32,113 bases of DNA from contig ONJN01000072.1 of the NCBI GenBank assembly GCA_900318155.1, positions 1-32,113 on the forward strand, in the 5' to 3' direction. Position 1 is the first letter of the stretch. Each line of letters opens with the position of its first letter. Below the pieces are notes generated by a model, which searched no databases, was not told the origin of the DNA, and saw nothing but the letters and a program-made list of their open reading frames with translations. The DNA is from an uncultured Eubacteriales bacterium (lineage in GTDB: Bacteria > Bacillota > Clostridia > Peptostreptococcales > Anaerovoracaceae). Positions 16,005 to 24,488 of this stretch are shown here, one piece after another. Both the position numbers and the translations under genes were made by a program.

Positions 16005-16565
16005 ATGGCTGCTTCGACAGAAAGAGCACTTGCAGAATCACTGAAAAATCTGCTGTCTAAAAAAACCCTGAACAAAATAACGGTAAAAGATATCACGGAC
16101 AGCTGCGGTGTCAACCGTCAGACCTTTTATTATCATTTTCACGATGTTTATGATCTGGTGGAATGGATGTTTACGCAGGCGGCGCAGGAGTATATATCAA
16201 CCGGACTGAGTACTGAAAACCGGAAAAATGTACTGATGGGTGTGTTGGATGATCTCGTCGGGGAAAGACAGTTTATTCTGAATACATATCATTCTCTGGA
16301 CCGCAGGCAACTCGATCAGTTCATGCAGCGTCTGATCCGTCCCGCGCTGGTTACCTTTGCGGCGGAGGCCGCGGAAAAGAAAGATGTCGGACGGGAGGAC
16401 ATCGACTTTGTGGCTGATATGTGTACTTATGCGCTCGTGGGAATCATTACAGAATGGGTTGCTTCCGGTCTGACGGACAATTACAGTGGAACTCTGGAAA
16501 AGCTTCTTGTCGCGACAAACGGAATCCTGGATTTCGCATTTGACAATCTGTCCGAAAAGGGATGA
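16005..16565 (+). CDS. TetR/AcrR family transcriptional regulator (DhaS-like)
   Basis: A regulator of about 186 residues. The helix-turn-helix is ITVKDITDSCGVNRQTFYYHF, followed by HDVYDLVEW. The C-terminal ligand domain resembles that of DhaS-like TetR proteins. Family members start with a short M-x-x-S-T-x-R-A-L pattern. This favours the ATG at 16005, preceded by GGGGGA; the ATG at 15993 would add four residues. The gene precedes, by about 58 bases, the degenerate radical-SAM-family gene, which it may regulate. No operator could be assigned with confidence in its own upstream region, which holds a GC-rich GCCGGCCGGC palindrome-like patch. Confidence 0.88.
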   Translation: MAASTERALAESLKNLLSKKTLNKITVKDITDSCGVNRQTFYYHFHDVYDLVEWMFTQAAQEYISTGLSTENRKNVLMGVLDDLVGERQFILNTYHSLDRRQLDQFMQRLIRPALVTFAAEAAEKKDVGREDIDFVADMCTYALVGIITEWVASGLTDNYSGTLEKLLVATNGILDFAFDNLSEKG

Positions 16566-16623
16566 TAACAGTAAGCCGCAGGATCGTATTTATAGCACCG
16601 AGAAACAATTACAGGGAGGATAG

Positions 16624-17706
16624 GTGATCGGCGGATCACATGAGAATATGAGTATTATTGCTGAAAAATTAAAAAAACTGGGTCTGTTTTCGATGTACGG
16701 GTATCTGGAAAAAGATCCGGAAGAGAATCTTCCGAAATTACTGGACTGGCTGGATACGTACATAACGGATGATGTTCTCAAGCCGCAGCGGGAAATTTTT
16801 CGCAAGATCATTGAGGATGAGGATAACAACTGGTATCGTCTGATTGTCAGCCTGTGGAGTGATATTGACGACGACGTCCGGAAGACCCTGTTTGAAAATA
16901 TCATCATCAACGCGAATGCGCTGGCGTCGCATACCGTGGAACGAAACCGTAAAAAATATAAGTGTAATATTCCCTGGGTCATATCAATTGAACTCGATCA
17001 GAATCAGGGAAGCGCGGCGCTCGACTTTGATCGCTGGGACGATGTGATCGAACAGGCAAAATCGCTCGGAACATTCATTTTCATTTTTCATGGCGGCGAA
17101 CCGCTGAACGCGGAAGAAGAGATCATTGCGCTTTGCAACAAGCATTCGGAATGCGAATTTATGATTTACACCGACGGAAAGAAACTGGATGAAAAGTTTG
17201 TGCAGAATATGCTCAGGGTCAGAAATCTGATCGTCGGGCTTCAGATAGAAGGAAGAAAACTTAGTAAAGCGGCTGAAAGAGCCGCAAAACTCCTTCACAG
17301 TTATAAGCTGCCATACATAGGGATGTGCTTTTATGACAAAGACAATCAGGACGAGTTCAATGAAGAAGCCTTCTTTGACGAACTGATCGAACAGGGTTTC
17401 AAAATGATTTTGTTCCTTTCCTCGTTAAAGGAGGAGGATGATCGCCTGTACGATATGATTCAGAAACTGCGGGAGACAAAGCCGATCATGTCGATCGATT
17501 TCTGTAAGGATCGAGAACTGACCGGCGGCTGCGTTGCAGGGGGAAGATATTATTGCAATATCAACGTGGAAGGCGGCGTTGAGCCGTGTTTCTTTGTCCG
17601 TCAGTCGGATTCGAATGTGCTGGAAAAATCGCTGGTGGAGGCGTATCAGGCCCCGCTCTTCATGAGCTGCTATAACGAGCATTTTCGTTGTCCGGCCGTA
17701 GAATAA
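16624..17706 (+). CDS. Radical-SAM-family protein that has lost the iron-sulfur CxxxCxxC motif
   Basis: The 360-residue product clearly matches, from memory, a clostridial radical SAM family. It has an N-terminal helical domain, then IPWVI (116-120), AKSLGTFIFIFHGGEPL (145-161, with the GGEP motif), CNKHSECEFMIYTDG (171-185), and the late GGCVAGGRYYCNINVEGGVEPCFF (301-324). Where relatives carry a short segment with the three cluster-binding cysteines between IPW and the GGEP strand, this protein has IELDQNQGSAALDFDRW. It has no cysteines there and is about a dozen residues shorter. The frame is intact on both sides, so this is not a simple frameshift. The C terminus also stops early, at RCPAVE. 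It is probably not a SAM radical enzyme any more. The start is the GTG at 16624 after AGGGAGG; ATG 16648 is an alternative. Confidence 0.8.
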   Translation: MIGGSHENMSIIAEKLKKLGLFSMYGYLEKDPEENLPKLLDWLDTYITDDVLKPQREIFRKIIEDEDNNWYRLIVSLWSDIDDDVRKTLFENIIINANALASHTVERNRKKYKCNIPWVISIELDQNQGSAALDFDRWDDVIEQAKSLGTFIFIFHGGEPLNAEEEIIALCNKHSECEFMIYTDGKKLDEKFVQNMLRVRNLIVGLQIEGRKLSKAAERAAKLLHSYKLPYIGMCFYDKDNQDEFNEEAFFDELIEQGFKMILFLSSLKEEDDRLYDMIQKLRETKPIMSIDFCKDRELTGGCVAGGRYYCNINVEGGVEPCFFVRQSDSNVLEKSLVEAYQAPLFMSCYNEHFRCPAVE

Positions 17707-17747
17707 CTGTTAAGTGTTTCAAAGTATTCAAAATATTAAATAATAAG

Positions 17748-17776
17748 TTTACAAATACTAATACTATAGATAAAAT
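17748..17776 (+). promoter_or_regulatory. Sigma-A type promoter of the Na/Pi cotransporter gene
   Basis: TTTACA at 17748-17753 and TAAAAT at 17771-17776 are spaced by 17 bases. They lie in a conspicuously AT-rich leader (17707-17827) inside otherwise GC-rich DNA. AAGGAGAGGG at 17807-17816 is the ribosome site of the following gene. Confidence 0.6.
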
Positions 17777-17827
17777 AAAGAAAGAAGAATCTATTATTGA
17801 TTTATTAAGGAGAGGGCTTTTTAAAAC

Positions 17828-19594
17828 ATGGATATTTTTTCTTTTATTACGTTGTTCGGCGGACTTGCGATGTTCATTTACGGGATGACCACCATGTCCC
17901 AGAATCTCGAAAAGGTTGCCGGCGGTAAAATGGAAGTCATTCTCAATAAAATGACTAAAAACCGTTTTATGGGGCTGGTTCTCGGGGCGATCATTACGAT
18001 TGCGATACAGAGCTCGTCCGCAGTTACTGTCATGCTGGTCGGCCTGGTTAATTCCGGTATCATGGACATCGGCAATACCGTCGGCGTCATTATGGGTTCC
18101 AATATCGGAACTACTATTACCGCGTGGATCATGAGTCTGATCGGTGTATCGAGCAACAACTTCTTTATCCGAATGCTGAAACCGGAATCTTTTTCCCCGA
18201 TTCTCGCCTTGATCGGCGTGATCATGATGATGGTCTGCAAGTCGAATAAAAAACGCGATGTCGGCACGATCTTTGTCGGCTTCGCGATACTGATGTATGG
18301 AATGACACTGATGAGCACTTCGATGGCACCCCTTGCTGAATCGTCAAAGTTCAGTTCCATACTGACCGCGTTCAGTAATCCGTTTGTCGGAATTCTGGTT
18401 GGCCTGGTCGTTACAGCGGTCATTCAGAGCTCCGCGGCATCAATTGGTATGCTGCAGGCGCTGGCGATGACCGGCAAAATCACCTGGGGGATGGCGATCC
18501 CCATTATTATGGGTCAGAATATCGGTACCTGCGCGACCGCCATTCTGTCCAGTATCGGCGTCAACCGTCACGCCAAACGAGTCGCGGTCATTCATATTCT
18601 CTTTAACGTAATCGGAACAGCGATCTTTATGGTCATCTATTTCGGGGTGTTATCCTTTGTCGATATGAAGTTTCTGAACCAGGCGATCAGTCCGGTCGGA
18701 ATCGCTATGTTCCACAGTATTTTCAACATATGCACCACCGCGATGCTTCTTCCGTTCAGCAATCGTCTTGTCGCGACGGCCAAGAGACTGGTCAAAACGG
18801 ACGACGCGCGGGAAATCGTTTTCCTCGACGAGCGACTGCTGAATACACCGGGTGTTGCGATCGCGGAATGCGACAAGCAATGTGATAAAATGGGGCTTTT
18901 GGCAAAGGAAGCTATGGAAAAAGCGATGTCGCTTTTATTCGATTATGATCAAGAGACCGCGGCAGAGGTCAAAAGGCTGGAATCGGATGTAGACACTTAT
19001 GAAGACCGAATCGGTTCATATCTTGTGAAGGTTTCGGTTAATCAGCTTTCCGTTGAGGATTCCAGAAGTGTGTCCAAAATGCTGCATACAATCAATGATT
19101 TTGAGCGTATCAGCGACCACGCGCGGAATATCATGCAGGACGTTGTGGATCTTAATGAAAAAGGCCTGCACTTTTCTCCGGAAAGCATGAAGGAGCTGCG
19201 TGTTTATTCAGACGCGCTGCAGGAAATTCTTGATCTGACGTTCAGCGCTTACTTTGAGCAGAGTATTGAGAAAGCAGAACGCGTCGAGCCTCTGGAGCAG
19301 GTAATCGACAAACTGACAGAGCGACTGACGCTGCATCATGTCGAGCGTCTGAAGGAAGGAATCTGTACGATCGAAAACGGTTTTGTCCTGACTGATCTGC
19401 TCAGCAACTATGAAAGAGTTTCCGACCATTGCTCCAATATTGCTGTTGCGATTATCGAGCTGTCCAGAGATTCACTGGATACGCATGGGTATCTTGAGGA
19501 AGCGAAGAATATGCTGAACGAAGATTTCCGCAGAGAATATGAGTTCTTTGAGCAGAAATACACGCTGCCGACACGTGAAAAAAGTCTGGCTTAA
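17828..19594 (+). CDS. Na+/phosphate cotransporter family protein with C-terminal PhoU-like domain
   Basis: The product is 588 residues. The N-terminal half has two repeated transport units, each with the QSS motif of the NptA/SLC34 family: QSSSAVT at 61-67 and QSSAAS at 200-205. GSNIGTT and GQNIGTC are the paired loop motifs that follow. About eight to nine membrane segments end near 330. The C-terminal 240 residues are helical and PhoU-like (for example ISDHARNIMQDVVDL and VSDHCSNIAVAI). PhoU-like parts are thought to tune phosphate uptake. It likely imports phosphate with sodium. It has its own promoter and stands alone, with mreB 201 bases downstream behind a separate promoter. Confidence 0.92.
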   Translation: MDIFSFITLFGGLAMFIYGMTTMSQNLEKVAGGKMEVILNKMTKNRFMGLVLGAIITIAIQSSSAVTVMLVGLVNSGIMDIGNTVGVIMGSNIGTTITAWIMSLIGVSSNNFFIRMLKPESFSPILALIGVIMMMVCKSNKKRDVGTIFVGFAILMYGMTLMSTSMAPLAESSKFSSILTAFSNPFVGILVGLVVTAVIQSSAASIGMLQALAMTGKITWGMAIPIIMGQNIGTCATAILSSIGVNRHAKRVAVIHILFNVIGTAIFMVIYFGVLSFVDMKFLNQAISPVGIAMFHSIFNICTTAMLLPFSNRLVATAKRLVKTDDAREIVFLDERLLNTPGVAIAECDKQCDKMGLLAKEAMEKAMSLLFDYDQETAAEVKRLESDVDTYEDRIGSYLVKVSVNQLSVEDSRSVSKMLHTINDFERISDHARNIMQDVVDLNEKGLHFSPESMKELRVYSDALQEILDLTFSAYFEQSIEKAERVEPLEQVIDKLTERLTLHHVERLKEGICTIENGFVLTDLLSNYERVSDHCSNIAVAIIELSRDSLDTHGYLEEAKNMLNEDFRREYEFFEQKYTLPTREKSLA

Positions 19595-19617
19595 AGCGCG
19601 TGAACCGCGGTTGTGTA

Positions 19618-19646
19618 TTGAAAAACATCCTTAAATTGTATATAAT
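19618..19646 (+). promoter_or_regulatory. Sigma-A type promoter of mreB
   Basis: TTGAAA at 19618-19623 and TATAAT at 19641-19646 are separated by exactly 17 bases. The start would lie near 19653, giving an unusually long leader of about 140 bases before the mreB start at 19796. Confidence 0.75.
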
Positions 19647-19668
19647 ATTTTAGTTGATGGATTTATAT

Positions 19669-19757
19669 GCCGAGCCGGGTCATGACGTATGTACACGTCA
19701 TTGACGAAGCGAACGCATTTAGAACGCGTCGCGCTGTTACAAGCCGCTCAGGTCGGC
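19669..19757 (+). promoter_or_regulatory. Structured 5' leader of mreB (possible cis-regulatory RNA)
   Basis: Two hairpins can be read directly. The first pairs ATGACGT (19682-19688) with ACGTCAT (19695-19701) around a 6-base loop. The second pairs GCGA-A-CGC (19709-19716, one bulged A) with GCGTCGC (19726-19732) around ATTTAGAAC. GCCGA (19669-19673) can pair with TCGGC (19753-19757) to close both into a branched fold. No T run follows, so any control would be translational or by RNA stability. I cannot match it to a known riboswitch. Confidence 0.45.
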
Positions 19758-19795
19758 GGGCGTGTATTAGATGAGAATTGAAGGAGACAAAAATA

Positions 19796-20821
19796 ATGGC
19801 CACTGAAGTAGGAATTGATCTTGGTACTGCCAATGTACTCGTTTATATCAAGGGGAAAGGAATTGTGCTTAACGAGCCGTCGGTTGTCGCAGTAAACCGG
19901 GATACCGATGAAATCATGGCGATCGGTGAGGAAGCACGGCAGATGCTGGGGCGTACGCCGGCGAATATCACAGCTGAGAAGCCGTTAAAAGACGGCGTTA
20001 TTTCCAACTATGACATCACGGAAAGAATGCTGCAGTACTTCATCAGAAAGACCTGTGGAAGTGCCCGCTTCTTTAAGCCGACGATTATGGTCTGTGTGCC
20101 GAGCGGCGTCACAGAAGTAGAGAAGCGTGCGGTAAGAGAAGCCGCGTCCCAGGCCGGCGGGAAGGAAGTTTATCTGATGGAGGAGCCGCTTGCGGCGGCG
20201 ATTGGAGCCGGACTTGACGTTACAGAGCCGGACGGAAAAATGGTTATCGATATCGGCGGCGGAACGACGGATATCGCAGTCATTGCGCTGGGAGGTATTG
20301 TTACAAGTGCTTCAATCAAGATCGCGGGAGATGAATTTGACGATTCGATTATCCGTTACATGAGAAAAGTTCACAAGCTTTATATCGGTGAGCGTACCGG
20401 TGAAGACATTAAAAAGTCGATCGGAACGGCTTATCGCCGTGAAGAAGAGGTTTCCATGGAGTGCCGCGGAAGAGATCTGGTTTCCGGACTTCCGAAGAAT
20501 GTAACGATTACGTCGGATGAAGTCATGGAGGCGATGGAAGAACCGCTGAATACGATCTGTGAATCGATCCATGGAGTGCTTGAGCAGACTCCGCCGGAGT
20601 TGGCAGCGGATATCAGTAATTCCGGTATCATGCTGACGGGCGGTGGCGCGCTTCTGTATGGAATCGACAGAAAAATTGCCGAAAGGACCGGAATGGAAGT
20701 AAAGATCGCCGAGGATCCGAAGTCCTGCGTTGCGATCGGCACCGGGAAAGCGCTGGATGAACTGGATCTTCTGCTGGGCGACAGCCTGAACAGAAAAGGT
20801 CCGAGATACAACAGACGATAA
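19796..20821 (+). CDS. mreB: Rod shape-determining protein MreB/Mbl-type actin homologue
   Basis: The 341-residue bacterial actin polymerises under the membrane and guides cell-wall synthesis. Actin-fold nucleotide motifs are visible: GIDLGTANVLVY at the N terminus, the phosphate-2 loop IDIGGGTTDIAV, and the adenosine motif LTGGGALLYGID near the C terminus. EEPLAAAIGAGL is typical of MreB. Length is normal. The start is the ATG at 19796, nine bases after AAGGAG at 19781-19786; the in-frame TTG at 19778 lies before that ribosome site. mreC and mreD do not follow. The gene is thus a stand-alone paralogue (compare Mbl or MreBH of Bacillus) and ends at a strong hairpin. Confidence 0.95.
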   Translation: MATEVGIDLGTANVLVYIKGKGIVLNEPSVVAVNRDTDEIMAIGEEARQMLGRTPANITAEKPLKDGVISNYDITERMLQYFIRKTCGSARFFKPTIMVCVPSGVTEVEKRAVREAASQAGGKEVYLMEEPLAAAIGAGLDVTEPDGKMVIDIGGGTTDIAVIALGGIVTSASIKIAGDEFDDSIIRYMRKVHKLYIGERTGEDIKKSIGTAYRREEEVSMECRGRDLVSGLPKNVTITSDEVMEAMEEPLNTICESIHGVLEQTPPELAADISNSGIMLTGGGALLYGIDRKIAERTGMEVKIAEDPKSCVAIGTGKALDELDLLLGDSLNRKGPRYNRR

Positions 20822-20877
20822 ATGGAAGTGCAGCATCTCTGCTTGTGGGAATCGTAGGCTGCATAAGCGGATTAAAA

Positions 20878-20908
20878 ACGCGTCCGTCCTGAAGAAGGGC
20901 GGACGCGT
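20878..20908. terminator. Bidirectional hairpin terminator between convergent mreB and the ABC permease gene
   Basis: A 13-base stem (20878-20890 with 20896-20908, one G-U pair) closes the loop GAAGA. On the minus strand it is followed by a run of five T, so it ends the ABC permease operon well. On the plus strand the tail is the weaker CAGTATTTT. It sits 57 bases after the mreB stop. Confidence 0.85.
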
Positions 20909-20970
20909 CAGTATTTTAAACTGGCTGCTTTTCTGAATTAATGGAAATCCGGCATGTGTTTATTCATTTT

Positions 20971-23409
20971 TTATTGATTCATCTTCACAACATTCGCGGC
21001 CGGAATCCGCCGGATTCTGCGCTGCTGCAGCAGGCTGACGATGAAATAGCCAACCAGTGCGATAACGATCAGCTTTACGTACACGGACGGCGCGATGTAA
21101 TAAGTAAACCAGCCATGATAATCCATCATGAAGGTCCGGAATATAGCCTGAAAGATCCGGTCACCGATCGGGATGCATATCAGGAATGCGGCGATGGTAA
21201 TCACACCGGTTACCCGATTGTAAAGCAGACCGATTTCTCTGGAATCATAGCCGAGGATTTTGACCATACCAATGTTGCGGGCATTACGGTCGAGGATCTG
21301 TTTGGACAAAAGATATATGATGATCAGATAGGTTAGGACACCGAACCAGACAAACATGTTGAATATGGTGCCCATGGAATCATCGAGCTGATCTGCCAGG
21401 CGGGTAAGGTCGCTCGTCTTTATAATCGAAGCGATAAGGCCCGGATCAATATCGCGGAGCTTTTTGTCGGAAAAATAACCGGTGTAATAGTTTTTATTCT
21501 GTTCAAAGACTGTGTTAAAGTGGCTCCGCGGCATAAAGACTGCCAGTGAGGCGTCGTAATCATAAATGCCGGCAACTTTGAAACGGTATGCTTTGTCGAT
21601 GTATTTAATCTTCAGGCAGATTGTGTCGCCTTTTTTCAGGCGGTACTTGTCGGCATAGGAAGCGGAGACCAGCACTTCTTTCTGCCCGGTCGGCATCTTT
21701 TTCCTGTTCAGGTATGAAGACTCCGGAGATACTCCGTAAACGGCAATCTCTTCATCGATATTTCCTTTGATGTACATCGTTTTGATACAGTATTTTTCAG
21801 CACCGCTGACTTTTGTCGCGGCCGGCATCTTCAGGATGTACTGGTATTTTGCGAAGGATGAGGCTTCGACCTGAGCTTTGAAGTGATTCAGCATCGGAAC
21901 CATGCTCAGGCAGAACAGCATCAGGACTGACGACAGCAGGATGCCGATCACCAGCGTGGTGTAAGCCGGGATGTTCTGTAAGATGATGCGGATCCGGAAG
22001 CGGGTCAGGAATTTCCAGTCAGGGAGGCGAAGCGCCTGCCGATTTTTATTTCTGGTCAGTTCGCCGCGCAGGAACTGCTGCGGTGAAAAGCGGAGCATTC
22101 CTTTAAGGATCAGCCATACAATAAACAAAACAATGGCGCACGGAATGATGGTTGTAAGGACAAAGGCCTGCCCGTTCCAGTATGTTTTATAAGGCGTCAG
22201 CGAGTAACTGTGCAGGTAAGTACGCGCGATTACATTTTTCATCGCCGTGTAGCCGATGATATTGCCGATCAGAGCGGCGGCTGCCGTTATGATCAGCGGA
22301 AACGCGATGTAGTGGTGCAGCAGTTCGCTTCTGGTGTACCCGGAAGCGCGCAGGGTGCCGATTGCGCCGGCGTCCTGCTCAATTGAGCTGCGGGTAGTAA
22401 TCGCGAAAATAAAGGCAATGATTACGATGACGATGTAAAGAAGCATCATCATCATAACGCTGTCTCCGCCCATGTCCTCGCGGGAGAAATTGATCGCCTG
22501 GTTGTCGGCGCGTTTGACAAAGTCGCTCAGATAGCCCTGGTTTATAACTTCGCGGCGGACCGCTTTCTTTATTGCGGCTTCGGACGTCAGGCTTTTCAGT
22601 TCGTCGGTGCGTTTTTCGGCCAGCGTCACATCTCCGGATGCCGCGGCGGTCATAATCTGCTCCTGCAGCGCGGCCGACCGGGTCTTCAGATCGGATTCGA
22701 CGCGTTTTTCCGCGCGTTTTACAGCTTCTTTAGTGATAACTTTCTGAAGCTTTTTCGCGAGGCTGTTTTTTTCTTTGTCGGTCAGGTTCTGATCGTTATT
22801 TTTCCAGGCGTATGCATAGTGAAGGTTTTTATCCGGGATCCGGTCGAATCCGTCGTTGCTGACGAGGGCTACCGTGAATTTATTGGCGTCGAACATCAGA
22901 TCGTTGTTGTTGAGAAAGAGCGCGCTGTAGTCGGACAAAGCCGTCAGACCACTGATTCTATACTGTTTGCCGTCGATTTTCAGGCGATCGCCGACATTGA
23001 GCGAATTATTATCCGCGTACAGCCGGTCAATTGCAATCTCCCTGTCGTTTTCCGGAGCGCGGCCTTCCCAGTAAGCGGCTTTGTTTACCGTTTTCCGGTT
23101 CCGGAAGATCCGGATATCATGTCCGTTCTCAAGGGTTGCATCTTTATAGAAAAGATTAAAGATTTTCACATTTTTCTTTTCCAGCTTTCTGATAAGCGAA
23201 GTATCGGCTTTTTTTCCGAGGATAAAATGGCCGTCCTCCACGTTGTATTTATCCAGCGAGAGATCGTAAGATTTCTTCAGGCTTCCGTCGCCGACCATGA
23301 AGCCGGACACAAAAGCGATCAGCAGCACGAGAAACAGAAACAGCGCCAGGTATTTGCCGGCGTCCTGTCTTAATTCGCGGATGTAGCGTTTATTCAATGG
23401 ATTTTTCAT
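20971..23409 (-). CDS. ABC transporter permease with two FtsX-like domains
   Basis: The product is 812 residues. One membrane segment near 20-40 is followed by an outside domain to about 325, which includes a charged helical, coiled-coil-like part (about 215-300). Three membrane segments come next (about 325-345, 370-395 and 412-435). A further segment (about 480-505) leads into a second outside domain to about 690. Three final membrane segments follow. FtsX loops such as TLRASGYTRSELL and MVKILGYDSREIG are present. This is the large permease type that works with a LolD/MacB-like ATPase, here the gene directly upstream. GGAGG precedes the ATG at 23409. Such pairs export or extract lipids, peptides or antibiotics; the substrate is not predictable here. 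A hairpin terminator follows the stop. Confidence 0.9.
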   Translation of the reverse strand: MKNPLNKRYIRELRQDAGKYLALFLFLVLLIAFVSGFMVGDGSLKKSYDLSLDKYNVEDGHFILGKKADTSLIRKLEKKNVKIFNLFYKDATLENGHDIRIFRNRKTVNKAAYWEGRAPENDREIAIDRLYADNNSLNVGDRLKIDGKQYRISGLTALSDYSALFLNNNDLMFDANKFTVALVSNDGFDRIPDKNLHYAYAWKNNDQNLTDKEKNSLAKKLQKVITKEAVKRAEKRVESDLKTRSAALQEQIMTAAASGDVTLAEKRTDELKSLTSEAAIKKAVRREVINQGYLSDFVKRADNQAINFSREDMGGDSVMMMMLLYIVIVIIAFIFAITTRSSIEQDAGAIGTLRASGYTRSELLHHYIAFPLIITAAAALIGNIIGYTAMKNVIARTYLHSYSLTPYKTYWNGQAFVLTTIIPCAIVLFIVWLILKGMLRFSPQQFLRGELTRNKNRQALRLPDWKFLTRFRIRIILQNIPAYTTLVIGILLSSVLMLFCLSMVPMLNHFKAQVEASSFAKYQYILKMPAATKVSGAEKYCIKTMYIKGNIDEEIAVYGVSPESSYLNRKKMPTGQKEVLVSASYADKYRLKKGDTICLKIKYIDKAYRFKVAGIYDYDASLAVFMPRSHFNTVFEQNKNYYTGYFSDKKLRDIDPGLIASIIKTSDLTRLADQLDDSMGTIFNMFVWFGVLTYLIIIYLLSKQILDRNARNIGMVKILGYDSREIGLLYNRVTGVITIAAFLICIPIGDRIFQAIFRTFMMDYHGWFTYYIAPSVYVKLIVIALVGYFIVSLLQQRRIRRIPAANVVKMNQ

Positions 23410-23456
23410 AATGGCCTCCGTAGTTCATGTGTTCGGGATATTCAGGTTTTTACGGA

Positions 23457-24155
23457 TCACCATTCCAGACTGTCCGCCGAAACGATGTTATGGTTTACGA
23501 GATCTTCCAGTACGGAACCGTCTTTAAGCCGGATCACACGGTCGGCCATCCCTGCCAGCGCTTCATTGTGCGTGACGAGGAGGACTGTATTCCGATATTT
23601 CCTGTTAACCGTCTGAATCAGACAAAGGATTTCCTTTGACGTTTTATAATCGAGTGCTCCGGTCGGTTCGTCGCAGAGCAGGATGTCCGGATTCTTTATA
23701 ACGGCGCGGCCGATTGCCGTGCGCTGCTGCTGCCCGCCGGAAATCTGGTTCGGCAGTTTGTCCCGGTGCTCCCAGAGGCCGAGCGTGCGGAGCATATCAT
23801 CCAGGGGCAGCGGATTCTCGCTGAGGTAGGCTCCGACTTCTATATTTTCTTTGACTGTGAGGTTTGGGATCAGGTTGTAGGACTGAAAAACGTATCCGAG
23901 GTGGAGACGGCGGTAACGGGTCAGTTCCTTTTCCGCCAGGTTTTCGATTGTTTCTCCACCGATGGATAAAGTGCCGGCGTCCGGGGTCTCGATTCCGCCG
24001 ATGATGTTGAGCAGCGTGGATTTTCCGGAACCGGACGGACCGAACAAAACGCACAGATCGCCTTTGTCCAGTGAAAATGAAACATCTCTCAGCACGTCGG
24101 ACCGGCTCTCGCCGCTTCCGAAAGATTTTTTGATATTATCTATTATTAAGTACAT
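23457..24155 (-). CDS. ABC transporter ATP-binding protein (LolD/MacB-like)
   Basis: This 232-residue ATPase carries Walker A GPSGSGKS (39-46), Q-loop FQ (90-91), signature ISGGQQQR (138-145) and Walker B ILLCDEP (158-164) followed by TGALD. The TGALD ending is typical of ATPases that partner FtsX/MacB permeases. The ATG at 24155 has GGAGG five bases upstream; an in-frame GTG at 24161 overlaps that site and is rejected. The permease gene starts 47 bases after its stop. Expression is probably from the promoter at 24300-24328, giving a leader of about 135 bases with a 20-bp palindrome at its start. Confidence 0.93.
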   Translation of the reverse strand: MYLIIDNIKKSFGSGESRSDVLRDVSFSLDKGDLCVLFGPSGSGKSTLLNIIGGIETPDAGTLSIGGETIENLAEKELTRYRRLHLGYVFQSYNLIPNLTVKENIEVGAYLSENPLPLDDMLRTLGLWEHRDKLPNQISGGQQQRTAIGRAVIKNPDILLCDEPTGALDYKTSKEILCLIQTVNRKYRNTVLLVTHNEALAGMADRVIRLKDGSVLEDLVNHNIVSADSLEW

Positions 24156-24269
24156 AAACACCTCCGGGTATGTCTTCGGCTGATCAGGCGTTTAACCGTG
24201 GAAATACTGAAATCCAATGGAAAGCGTTGATGCCGACTGAGAAAATTAAATTTATCTAACCATGCAATG

Positions 24270-24289
24270 GAGTTAAAAACTATTAACTC
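24270..24289. promoter_or_regulatory. Palindrome at the start of the ABC exporter transcript: probable operator
   Basis: GAGTTAA at 24270-24276 and TTAACTC at 24283-24289 form a perfect 7-base inverted repeat with a 6-base centre. It begins about ten bases downstream of the -10 element of the minus-strand promoter. That position suits a repressor site of a dimeric regulator; it could also fold as a short hairpin at the 5' end of the mRNA. Confidence 0.5.
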
Positions 24290-24299
24290 GATCATAGTA

Positions 24300-24328
24300 A
24301 GTGTATGCCCATATTTTCTTGTTGTCAA
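24300..24328 (-). promoter_or_regulatory. Promoter of the minus-strand ABC exporter operon
   Basis: Read on the minus strand, TTGACA (24328-24323) and TACACT (24305-24300) are spaced by 17 bases. The start would lie near 24293. It is the only good promoter seen between argG and the ABC ATPase gene. Confidence 0.6.
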
Positions 24329-24463
24329 ACAAAAATCCCGGATGCTGCGCGAATAATCTCCCGGCAGGCATGCAATGAATTCGGGACTCGCTAAACTGCC
24401 GGATTCCTCCCGGCCCGGGAGTTCCCACAGCCCGTAATCTTCACAGTCCGGGATTCTTTTGTT
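24328..24463. other. Structured intergenic element with inverted-repeat ends
   Basis: This lies in the 448-base gap between argG and the ABC ATPase gene, where no gene is supported. The ends AACAAAAATCCCGGA (24328-24342) and TCCGGGATTCTTTTGTT (24447-24463) are inverted copies, differing by two inserted bases. Inside are a 7-base stem CCGGCAG/CTGCCGG (24361-24367 with 24396-24402) and the near-palindrome CTCCCGGCCCGGGAG (24407-24421). Each end is followed by a T-rich run on its own strand. It could be a bidirectional terminator complex, a small RNA, or a short MITE-like repeat. Confidence 0.4.
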
Positions 24464-24488
24464 CCCTGTCCTCGTAAATCCGTGCACG

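Noticed and set aside
16966..17040. Frameshift as the cause of the missing cysteines in the radical-SAM-family gene
   Set aside because: The reading frame matches the family on both sides of the gap without any switch, so an in-frame deletion or substitution is the better explanation.
19669..19757. ZTP (pfl) riboswitch, because of a GGGTCATGAC stretch
   Set aside because: The matching 3' GACCC arm and the CCGCCTGGGC part are missing, and mreB is not a usual target.
24146..24487. Minus-strand 113-codon open frame between argG and the ABC ATPase gene
   Set aside because: It crosses the promoter, the palindrome and the structured element, has no ribosome site and resembles no family.
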